32,991 nt of DNA from Lachnospira sp. UBA2821 (GCA_002351535.1 DEGR01000013.1:66351-99341), one strand, 5' to 3'. Positions 14,067 through 22,702 are shown, numbered from the stretch's first letter. Made by a program: numbers and translations. The notes: generated by a model not told the origin, from the sequence alone.

Positions 14067-15401
14067 ATGTTTGATAATAAGACTGAGGCTCAGGCGAGAG
14101 AAGAAATATTAGGAATGGTTGAAGAGTACTGTAATAAATATCATAATCAGGATACTTATAAAGAAGGGGACAGAATACCATATGCTTCAAGATTCTACGG
14201 AAGTGAAGAGATGGTTAATCTGGTAGACAGTTCATTAGAGTTCTGGCTCACAGCGGGAAGATATACAGATAAGTTCGAGAAAGAATTTGCTAAATACCTT
14301 GGAGTTAAGTATTGTTCACTTGTCAACTCCGGTTCATCTGCCAATCTCAATGCGTTTATGGCGCTTACGTCACCATTACTTGGTGAAAGACAGATAAAAC
14401 GTGGAGATGAGGTTATAACCGTTGCAGCAGGATTCCCAACTACAGTGTCAGCTATTATCCAGTACGGAGCAGTTCCTGTATTTGTAGATGTGACTATACC
14501 ACAGTACAATATAGATGTTAATATGCTTGAAGAGGCATATTCAGATAAGACAAAGGCAGTTATGATTGCACACACACTCGGCAATCCGTTTGACCTTAAA
14601 GCTGTTAAGGCTTTCTGTGATAAGCATAACTTATGGCTTGTAGAGGATAATTGTGATGCATTAGGTTCATTATATGAGATAGACGGAGAAAACAAATTCA
14701 CAGGAACAGTGGGAGATATAGGAACATCAAGCTTCTATCCTCCTCATCATATGACTATGGGAGAAGGTGGAGCAGTATATACAGACAATCCGCTTCTTAA
14801 TAAGATAATCCGTTCATTCAGAGACTGGGGACGAGACTGTGTATGTGCACCGGGACAGGACAATTTATGCGGGCATAGATTCGATAAGCAGTATGGAGAA
14901 CTTCCGGTAGGATATGATCATAAGTATGTATATTCACATTTTGGATATAACCTCAAGGCAACGGATATGCAGGCAGCCGTAGGATGTGCCCAGTTAGAGA
15001 AGTTCCCTTCATTTGTGGAGAAGAGAAGACATAACTTCGACAGACTTAAAGCGGGACTGGCAGAAGTAACAGATAAGCTTATATTACCGGAGCCATGTGA
15101 GAATTCAACACCTAGTTGGTTCGGATTTCTTCTTACATGCAAAGAAGGTGTAGATAGAAATAAAGTAGTGCCATATATCGAGGAGCATGGTGTACAGACA
15201 AGAATGTTATTTGCCGGAAATCTTACAAAACACCCTTGTTTTGACCAGATGAGAGCCACAGGTGAGGGATACAGAGTAGTTGGCGATTTAACTAATACTG
15301 ACAGAATTATGAAGGATACGTTCTGGGTAGGAGTATATCCTGGAATGACAGATGAGAAGATAGATTATATGATTAAGACAATAAAGGATGCAGTGAAATA
15401 G
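14067..15401 (+). CDS. rfbH: CDP-4-keto-6-deoxy-glucose 3-dehydratase (RfbH/E1), PMP- and [2Fe-2S]-dependent
   Basis: Removes the 3-hydroxyl from the RfbG product on the way to 3,6-dideoxyhexoses. The 444-residue protein has an aminotransferase (DegT/DnrJ) fold, but the lysine that normally holds PLP is replaced by H227 in S-F-Y-P-P-H-H-M-T-M-G-E-G-G, the hallmark of E1 dehydratases. Cysteines C258-x-C260-x7-C268, together with C196, fit the [2Fe-2S] cluster pattern known for this enzyme. AAAGGAG lies nine bases before the ATG. The reductase partner (E3, DdhD/AscD) needed to complete deoxygenation is not in this window. A hairpin follows the gene at 15424. Confidence 0.95.
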   Translation: MFDNKTEAQAREEILGMVEEYCNKYHNQDTYKEGDRIPYASRFYGSEEMVNLVDSSLEFWLTAGRYTDKFEKEFAKYLGVKYCSLVNSGSSANLNAFMALTSPLLGERQIKRGDEVITVAAGFPTTVSAIIQYGAVPVFVDVTIPQYNIDVNMLEEAYSDKTKAVMIAHTLGNPFDLKAVKAFCDKHNLWLVEDNCDALGSLYEIDGENKFTGTVGDIGTSSFYPPHHMTMGEGGAVYTDNPLLNKIIRSFRDWGRDCVCAPGQDNLCGHRFDKQYGELPVGYDHKYVYSHFGYNLKATDMQAAVGCAQLEKFPSFVEKRRHNFDRLKAGLAEVTDKLILPEPCENSTPSWFGFLLTCKEGVDRNKVVPYIEEHGVQTRMLFAGNLTKHPCFDQMRATGEGYRVVGDLTNTDRIMKDTFWVGVYPGMTDEKIDYMIKTIKDAVK

Positions 15402-15423
15402 CTGTGATTCCAAAACACAATTT

Positions 15424-15451
15424 AGCCTGCGATGATACTCGCAGGCTGTTT
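15424..15451 (+). terminator. Hairpin after rfbH, possible weak terminator
   Basis: AGCCTGCGA (15424-15432) pairs perfectly with TCGCAGGCT (15439-15447) around a 6-base loop. The following TGTTTG is a poor T-run, so it may only attenuate readthrough into the aldolase gene. Confidence 0.6.
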
Positions 15452-15490
15452 GTGAGTATAGAGAAAATATAAAATAGAATGGAGAATAGT

Positions 15491-17101
15491 ATGAGCAGTA
15501 TCAAACTTTTGGATTGTACTCTCAGGGATGGAGGGTATGTTAATGATTGGAATTTCGGGCATGAGAATTTAGTATCTGTGTTTGAGAGAGTGGTGGATGC
15601 TAATGTTGATGTGATAGAGATTGGTTTTTTAGATGATAGAAGACCATTTGATATGAATAGAAGTATTATGCCTGATACGAATAGTGTTGATAAGATATAT
15701 GGAGGTTTAGACAGAAAACAGACACAGGTAGTTGGAATGATTGATTATGGAACTTGTGATATATCTAATCTCCAGCCGTGTAAAGACAGCTATCTTGATG
15801 GTATTAGAGTTATCTTTAAAAAACATATTATGAAAGAGGCTATGGAGTACTGCAGACAAGTTAAGGCATTAGGATATAAGGTGTATTCACAGCTTGTATC
15901 AATTACAAGTTATAATGATGAAGAACTTATGGAACTTATAAAATTGGTTAATGATGTTAAACCATATGCAGTATCAATGGTTGATACATACGGATTGTTA
16001 CATCCGGAGGACTTAGTTCATTATTATGAAATATTAGATGAAAATGTAGATTCAGATGTATGTATTGGTTTTCATGCACATAATAATTTTCAGCTTGCAT
16101 ATGCTAATGCACTTGCTTTTTTGGAAAAAGATAACAAGAAACATGATATATTAGTAGATGGAACTTTATATGGTATGGGTAAGAGTGCCGGTAATGCACC
16201 TCTTGAACTTTTGGCGATGCGTCTTAATAATAAATATGATAAAGATTATAATATAGACTCAATGCTAGAAGGAATAAAAGAATCTGTTATGGATTTTTAT
16301 GCAAAAGCGCCTTGGGGATATAATACGTTTTTCTATATGTGTGCTAAAAACCTATGTCATCCGAACTATCTTACATACTTTGAGAATAAAGAGAATCTTT
16401 CGATATCAAAAATTGATAATTTGCTTGCTATGATTGAACCGGAGGATAAGAAGCTTCTATACGATCAGCTTGTGGCAGAAAAATTATATAATGATTATAT
16501 AGATGGAGAAGGTTCTGATGTTGAAGATAAGAAGGCATTAAAACAGGAGCTTTCCGGTAGAGAGATACTTATACTTGGACCGGGAAAAAATATTCGGCTT
16601 CAGCAGGAGAAAGTTAATACTTATATAAATAATAGTAAACCATATATAATCTCTATTAACTATATCCCTAATGATATTAAGGTCGATTGTGTATTTACGA
16701 CAAATATAAAGAGGTATCATAACATGCATATATTCAATGAAAAGATTATTGCAACATCTAATGTTGAATGTAGAAATGGAAAGTTTGATTTTAATGTTAA
16801 TAGGGCACCTTTGTTGGAACATAAGGAGAAGATAAAAGACAATTCATTTCTTATGCTCTTAAAATTATTGGATAATATAGGAATTGAGAAAGTTACATGT
16901 GCAGGATTTGACGGGTATTCAGAGAAGGAAGACAATTATTTTGACCCATCGATGGAATATTATTTTATAAAAGATCAGGCAAAACATCTTAATGAGCATA
17001 TGAAAGATGCTATATATGAATTGGGAAGGACTATGCAGATAGATTTTCTGACATATTCAGCATATACAGAGACGGAGGATATTCATGGAGCAGCGTTTTA
17101 A
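15491..17101 (+). CDS. DRE-TIM (HMGL-like) aldolase family protein in a sugar cluster
   Basis: A 536-residue protein whose first about 290 residues form a DRE-TIM metallolyase barrel: L7-D-C-T-L-R12-D13-G-G near the N-terminus and H195-A-H197-N198 for the divalent metal. Relatives include 4-hydroxy-2-oxovalerate aldolase and HMG-CoA lyase, which make or break C-C bonds next to a keto group. The C-terminal about 200 residues (from about 345) form a second domain starting ILILGPGKN, not recognised by me. ATG 15491 is chosen because GGAG (15481-15484) lies six bases before it; an ATG at 15479 is part of that site. The gene overlaps the next by 17 bases. I infer a role in supplying or modifying a carbon unit for the CDP-sugar, together with the ThDP enzyme downstream. 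Confidence 0.75.
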   Translation: MSSIKLLDCTLRDGGYVNDWNFGHENLVSVFERVVDANVDVIEIGFLDDRRPFDMNRSIMPDTNSVDKIYGGLDRKQTQVVGMIDYGTCDISNLQPCKDSYLDGIRVIFKKHIMKEAMEYCRQVKALGYKVYSQLVSITSYNDEELMELIKLVNDVKPYAVSMVDTYGLLHPEDLVHYYEILDENVDSDVCIGFHAHNNFQLAYANALAFLEKDNKKHDILVDGTLYGMGKSAGNAPLELLAMRLNNKYDKDYNIDSMLEGIKESVMDFYAKAPWGYNTFFYMCAKNLCHPNYLTYFENKENLSISKIDNLLAMIEPEDKKLLYDQLVAEKLYNDYIDGEGSDVEDKKALKQELSGREILILGPGKNIRLQQEKVNTYINNSKPYIISINYIPNDIKVDCVFTTNIKRYHNMHIFNEKIIATSNVECRNGKFDFNVNRAPLLEHKEKIKDNSFLMLLKLLDNIGIEKVTCAGFDGYSEKEDNYFDPSMEYYFIKDQAKHLNEHMKDAIYELGRTMQIDFLTYSAYTETEDIHGAAF

Positions 17102-17753
17102 AGTAGTTGTATTTGATGTAGATGGAACATTGTTAGATACGTCTGAGGGAGTAATTGCGTCTGTTAAGTATACAATAAAAAAACATGGTTTAAAAGAGTT
17201 ATCAGATGAGACACTTAGTACGTTTATAGGACCTCCAATACAGGATTCATTTGCAAGAGCTTATAATCTTGAAGGAGCAATTCTTCAGGAAATGGCAACG
17301 ACATTTCGTAATAGGTATAAAGATGTTGATTTGCTTAAGGCAAAGCCTTATAAAGGAATATACGATGTGTTTGATGAACTTGTGAAAGCTGGGATAAAAC
17401 CTGCAATTGCCACTTATAAGCGTCAGGATTATGCACTTACTATAATGCAGCATTTTGGATTTGATAAATATACAGATATAATATATGGTGCCGACCATGA
17501 GAACAAATTAAAAAAGAGAGATATTATAGAAAAAGCACTTAAAGATAGCGGGGCAACAGACTATATGGATGCAGTTATGGTTGGGGATAGTGATAATGAT
17601 GCTATAGGTGCCGAGGCTATTGGAACACAGTTCATAGGTGTTACATATGGCTATGGATTTAAAAATAATGAAGATGTTAATAAATTTACGAATGTAGGAA
17701 TAGCAGATACGGCAAAAGAATTAATTCCGTTATTAATTGGAGGTAACAGGTAA
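17085..17753 (+). CDS. HAD-superfamily phosphatase
   Basis: A 222-residue haloacid-dehalogenase-type hydrolase similar to phosphoglycolate phosphatases. Motif I is D11-V-D13-G-T15 with nucleophile Asp11, and the last motif is GDSDNDAIG near 165, as expected. The cap domain lies after motif I (about 18-80). The gene overlaps the aldolase gene by 17 bases and is followed after one base by the ThDP enzyme gene, so the three products are probably made together. The likely role is to remove a phosphate from an intermediate of the sugar or aldol branch. The substrate cannot be deduced. Confidence 0.85.
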   Translation: MEQRFKVVVFDVDGTLLDTSEGVIASVKYTIKKHGLKELSDETLSTFIGPPIQDSFARAYNLEGAILQEMATTFRNRYKDVDLLKAKPYKGIYDVFDELVKAGIKPAIATYKRQDYALTIMQHFGFDKYTDIIYGADHENKLKKRDIIEKALKDSGATDYMDAVMVGDSDNDAIGAEAIGTQFIGVTYGYGFKNNEDVNKFTNVGIADTAKELIPLLIGGNR

Positions 17754-17754
17754 G

Positions 17755-19554
17755 ATGAAGATAAAACTTGCAAAATATGTGTCATCGTTTTTGATAGATA
17801 ATGGTATAGAAGATTGTTTCATGGTAACAGGAGGCGGAGCAATGCATCTGGATGATGCAATAGGACACCAGGAGGGAATGAATTGTATATTCAATCACCA
17901 TGAACAGGCATGTTCTATTGCAGCAGAAGGATATACACGTATGACTGGTAAGCTGGCGGCTGTATGTGTTACAAGTGGTCCAGGTGGAACAAATGCTATA
18001 ACAGGTGTAATGGGTGGATGGTTAGATTCCATACCTATGTTTGTTATATCAGGACAGGTTAAGAGAGAAACTACTATTTGGTCATGTCCTGAACTGGGCC
18101 TTAGACAGTTAGGAGACCAGGAGTTTGACATTATTAATTCAGTATCAAATATGACAAAATATTCTGTGATGGTTACTAATCCACAGGAGATAGCATATCA
18201 TCTTGAGAAAGCTCTTTATCTAGCCATGAATGGAAGAAAAGGTCCGGTATGGCTTGATATACCTTTGGACGTACAGGGTGCAATGATAGAGACAGATGAG
18301 CTTATTCATTTTAACTCAGAAGTTGAAAAACCATGGCAAGTGCCTGAAGTTAAAGAAGAGGTGGCAAAGACAGTTATTGATAAAATAAAAAATGCTAAAG
18401 CACCTTTAATTCTTGTAGGTACAGGAATCAGACTTGGGGATGCTGAGAGAGAACTTCTTAAGCTTGTCGATAAACTTAATATACCAGTGGTTACAGCGTG
18501 GAATGCAAATGATGTATTGGCTTTTGATAGTCCATACTTTGCAGGAATGCCGGGAACAGTAGGAACAAGACCGGGAAACTTTGCAATACAGAATTGTGAT
18601 TTACTAATCAGCCTTGGATGCAGATTAAATATAAGAATGATAGGATATAATCATTATGATTTTGCAAAGAATGCATATAAGATTATAGTTGATATAGATC
18701 CGAGGGAACTTGTTAAGCCTACTATCAGACCTGATATGCCTGTTAATGCAGATGTTAGGGATTTTATTAAAAGGCTTCTTGAACAAGATTATACCGTACA
18801 GGATACACACAAGAAGTGGTTGCAGTGGTGTCGGAATCTTGTTAACAAATATCCGGCATGTTGTGAGACATATAGACATACAGATGGTGTTACAAATCCT
18901 TATGTATTTATGGATAAATTATTTGGGCAGCTTAAAGATGATGATAGAATAATATGTGGAAATGGTAGTGCATGTGTAATAACGTTTCAGGCTTCTAAGA
19001 TTAAGCAGGGACAAAGAATGTTTACTAATTCCGGATGTGCAGCTATGGGATATGGATTACCGGCGGCTTTAGGAGTAGCAGTATCAGATAACAGCAAGAG
19101 AACAGTCTGTATAGATGGTGATGGAAGTGTAATGATGAATATTCAGGAGCTGGCAACTATTGCTTATAATAACCTTGATATCAAGCTCATAATTCTTAAT
19201 AACAATGGATATCATTCTATTCGACAGACACAGACGAATCTGTTCCAGCCACCATTTATAGGAATAGATGGAAATAGTGGCGTTGGTTTCCCGGATTTTG
19301 AGATATTAGCAAAGGCATTTGGAATTAAATATTATAAAACGGATTCAGAGGATAATTGTGAGCCGGTCCTTAATGAGTTTTTGAGCAGCAAAGGTCCATG
19401 CATATGCGAAGCTATTGTCGATTCTAAGCAGAATTTTGCACCTAAATCGTCATCAAAGGTGTTACCCGATGGAAGAATAACTTCACCATCATTAGATGAT
19501 ATGGCACCGTTTCTTGATAGAGAGGAATTTGATAATGTCAGATATAAAGGTTAA
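17755..19554 (+). CDS. ThDP-dependent acetolactate-synthase-like enzyme (YerE-like candidate)
   Basis: A 599-residue thiamine-diphosphate enzyme of the acetohydroxyacid-synthase superfamily. The N-terminal PYR domain has the catalytic E50 in HHEQACSIAAEGYTR. The middle domain runs from about 200 to 335. The C-terminal PP domain has the GDGS...NN motif that binds ThDP and Mg (about 453-482). It sits in a CDP-sugar cluster and not with ilv genes, so branched amino-acid synthesis is unlikely. In yersiniose synthesis the related YerE transfers a two-carbon acyl unit from pyruvate to the C4 keto group of a CDP-3,6-dideoxysugar, and I propose a similar job here. ATG 17755 has GGAGG at 17739-17743 and follows the HAD stop codon by one base. 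A TTG 18 bases upstream is less likely. Confidence 0.75.
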   Translation: MKIKLAKYVSSFLIDNGIEDCFMVTGGGAMHLDDAIGHQEGMNCIFNHHEQACSIAAEGYTRMTGKLAAVCVTSGPGGTNAITGVMGGWLDSIPMFVISGQVKRETTIWSCPELGLRQLGDQEFDIINSVSNMTKYSVMVTNPQEIAYHLEKALYLAMNGRKGPVWLDIPLDVQGAMIETDELIHFNSEVEKPWQVPEVKEEVAKTVIDKIKNAKAPLILVGTGIRLGDAERELLKLVDKLNIPVVTAWNANDVLAFDSPYFAGMPGTVGTRPGNFAIQNCDLLISLGCRLNIRMIGYNHYDFAKNAYKIIVDIDPRELVKPTIRPDMPVNADVRDFIKRLLEQDYTVQDTHKKWLQWCRNLVNKYPACCETYRHTDGVTNPYVFMDKLFGQLKDDDRIICGNGSACVITFQASKIKQGQRMFTNSGCAAMGYGLPAALGVAVSDNSKRTVCIDGDGSVMMNIQELATIAYNNLDIKLIILNNNGYHSIRQTQTNLFQPPFIGIDGNSGVGFPDFEILAKAFGIKYYKTDSEDNCEPVLNEFLSSKGPCICEAIVDSKQNFAPKSSSKVLPDGRITSPSLDDMAPFLDREEFDNVRYKG

Positions 19555-19589
19555 GAGTGTCAAAAAGGTCTGAGAAATGGAGAATATAG

Positions 19590-20513
19590 ATGAATAGAGC
19601 AATAATAACGGGGCCGACAGGTTCTATCGGAATAGCATTAATAAATGAACTTGTTAAAAATAAAGTTGAAGTAATAGCAGTGTGCCGTCCGGGTTCTAAA
19701 AGAATGTCAAGAATACCGAAATGCGATAAAGTAAAGATAGTGGAGTGTGGACTTGAAGAGATATATAAGCTTTCAGAATTAGTTAAAGATAAAGTTGATG
19801 TATTCTACCATTTTGCATGGGATGGAACATTCGGCAATACAAGGAATGACATGGAGCTTCAGAATAACAATGTTAAGTATGCATTGGAGGCGGTCAAAAC
19901 TGCTAAAATATTAGGGTGTCACAAATTCGTTGGGGCAGGTTCGCAGGCTGAGTATGGAAGAGTAGAAGGAACACTTACACCTGATACACCGGCATTTCCT
20001 GAGAATGGATATGGAATAGCAAAGCTTTGTGCCGGTCAGATGACAAGAATAATGTGTGAGCAATTGGGGGTTGAACATGTGTGGACGAGGATACTTAGCA
20101 TATATGGACCATATGATGGCGAAAATACAATGATAATGTCTACTATATATAAGCTGCTTAAAGGCGAAAAACCTTCGCTCACAGCAGGAGAACAGATGTG
20201 GGATTATATGTATTCTAAAGATGTGGCAAGAGCTTTCTATCTTGTAGGAGAAAAAGGAAAAAATGGAAGTACATATTGCCTTGGAAGTGGTAATGCAAGA
20301 CTGCTTAAAGAGTATGTAATGATGCTAAGAGATGCCATAGACAGTCAGTTGCCTTTGGGAATAGGAGATGTACCATATGGGGATAAGCAGGTAATGTATC
20401 TGTGTGCAAATATAGATAATCTTAGGGAAGATACCGGTTTTGTTCCGGAGATATCATTCGAAGAAGGAATAAAAGAGACAATAGAGTGGTGTAAAAATAC
20501 TGTATTAATGTAA
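19590..20513 (+). CDS. NAD(P)-dependent epimerase/dehydratase-family sugar reductase
   Basis: An extended short-chain dehydrogenase of 307 residues. The nucleotide-binding motif is G8-P-T-G11-S-I-G14. The catalytic Y141-G-I-A-K145 and the preceding GAGSQAEYG with the active-site Ser are intact. It ends the run after the ThDP enzyme. By analogy with YerF it could reduce the keto group of the newly added branch. Alternatively it could be a C4 reductase or epimerase, as in CDP-abequose or CDP-paratose synthesis. It has a ribosome site AATGGAG upstream. The next gene is an unrelated ATPase with its own promoter, so this is probably the end of the sugar operon. Confidence 0.8.
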   Translation: MNRAIITGPTGSIGIALINELVKNKVEVIAVCRPGSKRMSRIPKCDKVKIVECGLEEIYKLSELVKDKVDVFYHFAWDGTFGNTRNDMELQNNNVKYALEAVKTAKILGCHKFVGAGSQAEYGRVEGTLTPDTPAFPENGYGIAKLCAGQMTRIMCEQLGVEHVWTRILSIYGPYDGENTMIMSTIYKLLKGEKPSLTAGEQMWDYMYSKDVARAFYLVGEKGKNGSTYCLGSGNARLLKEYVMMLRDAIDSQLPLGIGDVPYGDKQVMYLCANIDNLREDTGFVPEISFEEGIKETIEWCKNTVLM

Positions 20514-20572
20514 CGATTATTCTAAATTTGATATAATCGCAACCAAATATGAGAAAAAGCCACAAAAACAAA

Positions 20573-20601
20573 TTGAATAATGTGCATATAAGGTGTATAT
20601 T
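20573..20601 (+). promoter_or_regulatory. Promoter of the RloA/RloB-like pair
   Basis: TTGAAT (20573-20578), 17 bases, TATATT (20596-20601). The start point would fall near 20608, giving a very short leader with TAGGAGG almost at the 5' end. Confidence 0.55.
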
Positions 20602-20621
20602 ATATCCTTAGGAGGATATAA
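20600..20621 (+). other. Hairpin covering the ribosome site of the RloA-like gene
   Basis: TTATATCCT (20600-20608) pairs with AGGATATAA (20613-20621) around TAGG. The GGAGG site (20611-20615) is partly in the loop and partly in the right arm. In a transcript from upstream the site would be masked. In a transcript starting near 20608 the left arm would be missing and the site free. Confidence 0.55.
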
Positions 20622-20623
20622 AA

Positions 20624-21928
20624 ATGTTATTAAACTTCAAAGCAAAAAATTATAGGTCTATTAAAGATGAAATCTGTATTGATTTTGAAGCAACCGGTTT
20701 ATCAGAGGAAAAAGAATGCTTTATAAAATACAATAGAAAGAATTATCTTCCGGTTATTTCGATAAGTGGGAAAAATGGTGGAGGAAAGAGTAATGTCATA
20801 AGAGCATTCTGGCTTGCAGTACAGTTTGTAAGAAATGCCCACAGAACACAATATGAGAATGCGGAAGTGCCTGTCACGCCATTTGAATTTGATAGTCATA
20901 TGAAATATATGCCAACGGAATTTGAATTTGAATATGTATGTGATGATATAAAGTATAAGTATGGATTTTCGGCAACAATTAAAGAAATTATAAGTGAGTA
21001 TTTGTATTATTGGCCTAAAGGACAGAAAAGAGTAGTATTTGAAAGAAACAGACAGGAATATATATTTCCTAAAAATTCAGAGAAGAAGTTTAAGGAGATG
21101 ATAGGAAAGGCAGTTGCTCCCAATCAATTATATTTTGTGGTATCATGTGTTATGAACTATAAGCCATCGATTGCAGCTATGAAATGGTTCAGGAATGAAG
21201 TGATTTTCTCAAGAGATTATTCGGACTTATCACAAAATATATTTGATTATGCAAGTGATAAAGATATGCTTGTTGCAATGACAAATATAGCTAAGATTGC
21301 GGATATAGGTATAGATGATGTTGAATACAAGTTTAAAAACAGAGAGATAAAGAGTATTACTGATTTGCCAGAGTCACTAAGTCAGGAGCAGATACAGGAG
21401 ATAGAAAAAGCATTGAGACAATTTGGCGAAAGTCTTACTGTGAGTGTGGATGGAAAAGAAGAACCTTTGAGATTTAATGAATTACAGGCTACAACTAAGC
21501 ACAAAGTAATGAATGCAGAGGGAAGAATAGAAACATATCCATTACCATTGTTTGAGGAATCGGATGGAACACTGAGAATAATGTCTTTTGGTGCAGCTAT
21601 AGAAGAAACTATAAGAAAAGATGGAATATTTGTTATAGATGAAATAGAGAATAGATTACATCCATATTTTGTAGAGTATATTATTAACAGATTCCAAAGG
21701 CAGAATATAGAAAGTAAAGCACAGCTTCTATTTACAACACACAGTAATGATATATTAAATAGAGAATTGTTAAGAAGAGATCAGTATTATCTGGTTGATA
21801 AAGATGCAAATACCGGTGTGACGGAATTATATTCACTAGCAGATTTTTCTCCAAGAAAAGATGAAAATATGGGAAGAGCATACATGCTTGGAAAATATGG
21901 AGCAATTCCGTACATTGAAGAGGAGTAG
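20624..21928 (+). CDS. RloA-like AAA ATPase (AbiL-type defence ATPase)
   Basis: A 434-residue ATPase of the AAA15/COG1106 type, related to OLD and ABC-like ATPases. The N-terminus MLLNFKAKNYRSI is typical. Walker A is G49-K-N-G-G-G-K55-S56. A signature-like ESDGT is at 312-316. Walker B is FVIDE with D339 and E340, and the H-loop is TTHSND (H373). The C-terminal GRAYMLGKYGAIP segment is typical of RloA-like proteins. The next gene encodes an RloB-like protein two bases downstream. This two-gene arrangement is known as RloA/RloB from restriction-modification-linked loci and resembles the AbiL phage-resistance system of lactococci. I infer an anti-phage function, with the ATPase sensing infection. 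It interrupts the polysaccharide genes and looks like an inserted module. Confidence 0.82.
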   Translation: MLLNFKAKNYRSIKDEICIDFEATGLSEEKECFIKYNRKNYLPVISISGKNGGGKSNVIRAFWLAVQFVRNAHRTQYENAEVPVTPFEFDSHMKYMPTEFEFEYVCDDIKYKYGFSATIKEIISEYLYYWPKGQKRVVFERNRQEYIFPKNSEKKFKEMIGKAVAPNQLYFVVSCVMNYKPSIAAMKWFRNEVIFSRDYSDLSQNIFDYASDKDMLVAMTNIAKIADIGIDDVEYKFKNREIKSITDLPESLSQEQIQEIEKALRQFGESLTVSVDGKEEPLRFNELQATTKHKVMNAEGRIETYPLPLFEESDGTLRIMSFGAAIEETIRKDGIFVIDEIENRLHPYFVEYIINRFQRQNIESKAQLLFTTHSNDILNRELLRRDQYYLVDKDANTGVTELYSLADFSPRKDENMGRAYMLGKYGAIPYIEEE

Positions 21929-21930
21929 AT

Positions 21931-22590
21931 ATGGCGAGAGCGATTAAAGAGAGGTTAAGAAAAAAGGTAGTAATTGTTTTTTGGGAGGGCGAAAGCGAAG
22001 AACAATATATTAAGTATATGAGACAGAAGTTTCACGAAAAATTTAAGATAATTCCATATGATAAAAAAGGATTGTTTTCGACTGCTAAAAAAGCATTTGG
22101 AAAAAAAGGAAAATATTGCGATATAAAAAAGGAAATAGATGAAGTATGGTTTACGTTTGATACAGAACCGGATATGAAAGAAAAATGGGATGAATATCAT
22201 AAGATTATTTTGCAACTTAGAAAAATGAACAGTTACATGAATGTCAGATTGCTTATGACAAAAAGCTGTATAGAGTATTATTTTTTACTTCACTTTGAGA
22301 AAACGGCGCCAACAATAGTAACTGTTAATGATAAAGAAAAAATAAAAGACAGGTTAATTACAAAGTATTGTAAAGCATATAAAAAAGGAGACAAAGAAAG
22401 TATATATTATATTGCAGATAGATATAAAAATGCAATCAAAAATGGAGAATGGTGTCTGAAAATGATGGAAGATGATGTGGGAAGTATGTGTGCAAGTGAC
22501 GAGAGAGATAAAAAACTTTTTAAAACGGAAAAAACATTCACAACTGTACACGAGGCAATACAATATATGGAAAATACTAAAATTTCTTGA
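21931..22590 (+). CDS. RloB-like protein (AbiL-type effector)
   Basis: A basic 219-residue protein of the RloB family, which is related to Toprim-like nucleases. A conserved acidic site F17-W-E19-G-E21-S-E-E follows the first strand, W-F-T-F-D77-T-E supplies a second acidic site, and S112-C-I-E-Y-Y-F-L-L-H-F is the family-specific helix. The sequence is Lys-rich throughout, fitting nucleic-acid contact. In such pairs the RloA-type ATPase is thought to control the RloB-type effector. It probably cleaves RNA or DNA when activated, but that is inference. The stop codon overlaps the -35 box of the next promoter. Confidence 0.8.
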   Translation: MARAIKERLRKKVVIVFWEGESEEQYIKYMRQKFHEKFKIIPYDKKGLFSTAKKAFGKKGKYCDIKKEIDEVWFTFDTEPDMKEKWDEYHKIILQLRKMNSYMNVRLLMTKSCIEYYFLLHFEKTAPTIVTVNDKEKIKDRLITKYCKAYKKGDKESIYYIADRYKNAIKNGEWCLKMMEDDVGSMCASDERDKKLFKTEKTFTTVHEAIQYMENTKIS

Positions 22591-22615
22591 CACTTTATGA
22601 ATAAAAAAGTATTCT
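22587..22615 (+). promoter_or_regulatory. Promoter of the glycosyltransferase operon
   Basis: TTGACA (22587-22592), 17 bases, TATTCT (22610-22615). The -35 is perfect and overlaps the stop codon of the RloB-like gene. It would drive the genes from 22703 to 31632. Confidence 0.55.
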
Positions 22616-22702
22616 TATGTAAGGTGTGTTTATTTATATGAAAAACGTGAGAAGATATAAAATGAGTAACGAATGGCTGTCATGCCATAGATGGAGATAT
22701 TA

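Noticed and set aside
18710..18952. 80-codon + strand frame inside the ThDP enzyme gene
   Set aside because: It is in another frame of a strongly supported gene and has no ribosome site.
17755..19554. Housekeeping acetolactate synthase (ilvB) reading of the ThDP enzyme
   Set aside because: There is no ilvN, ilvC or other branched-chain amino-acid gene near it, and it is tightly linked to CDP-sugar genes; the superfamily match alone does not prove the ilv function.
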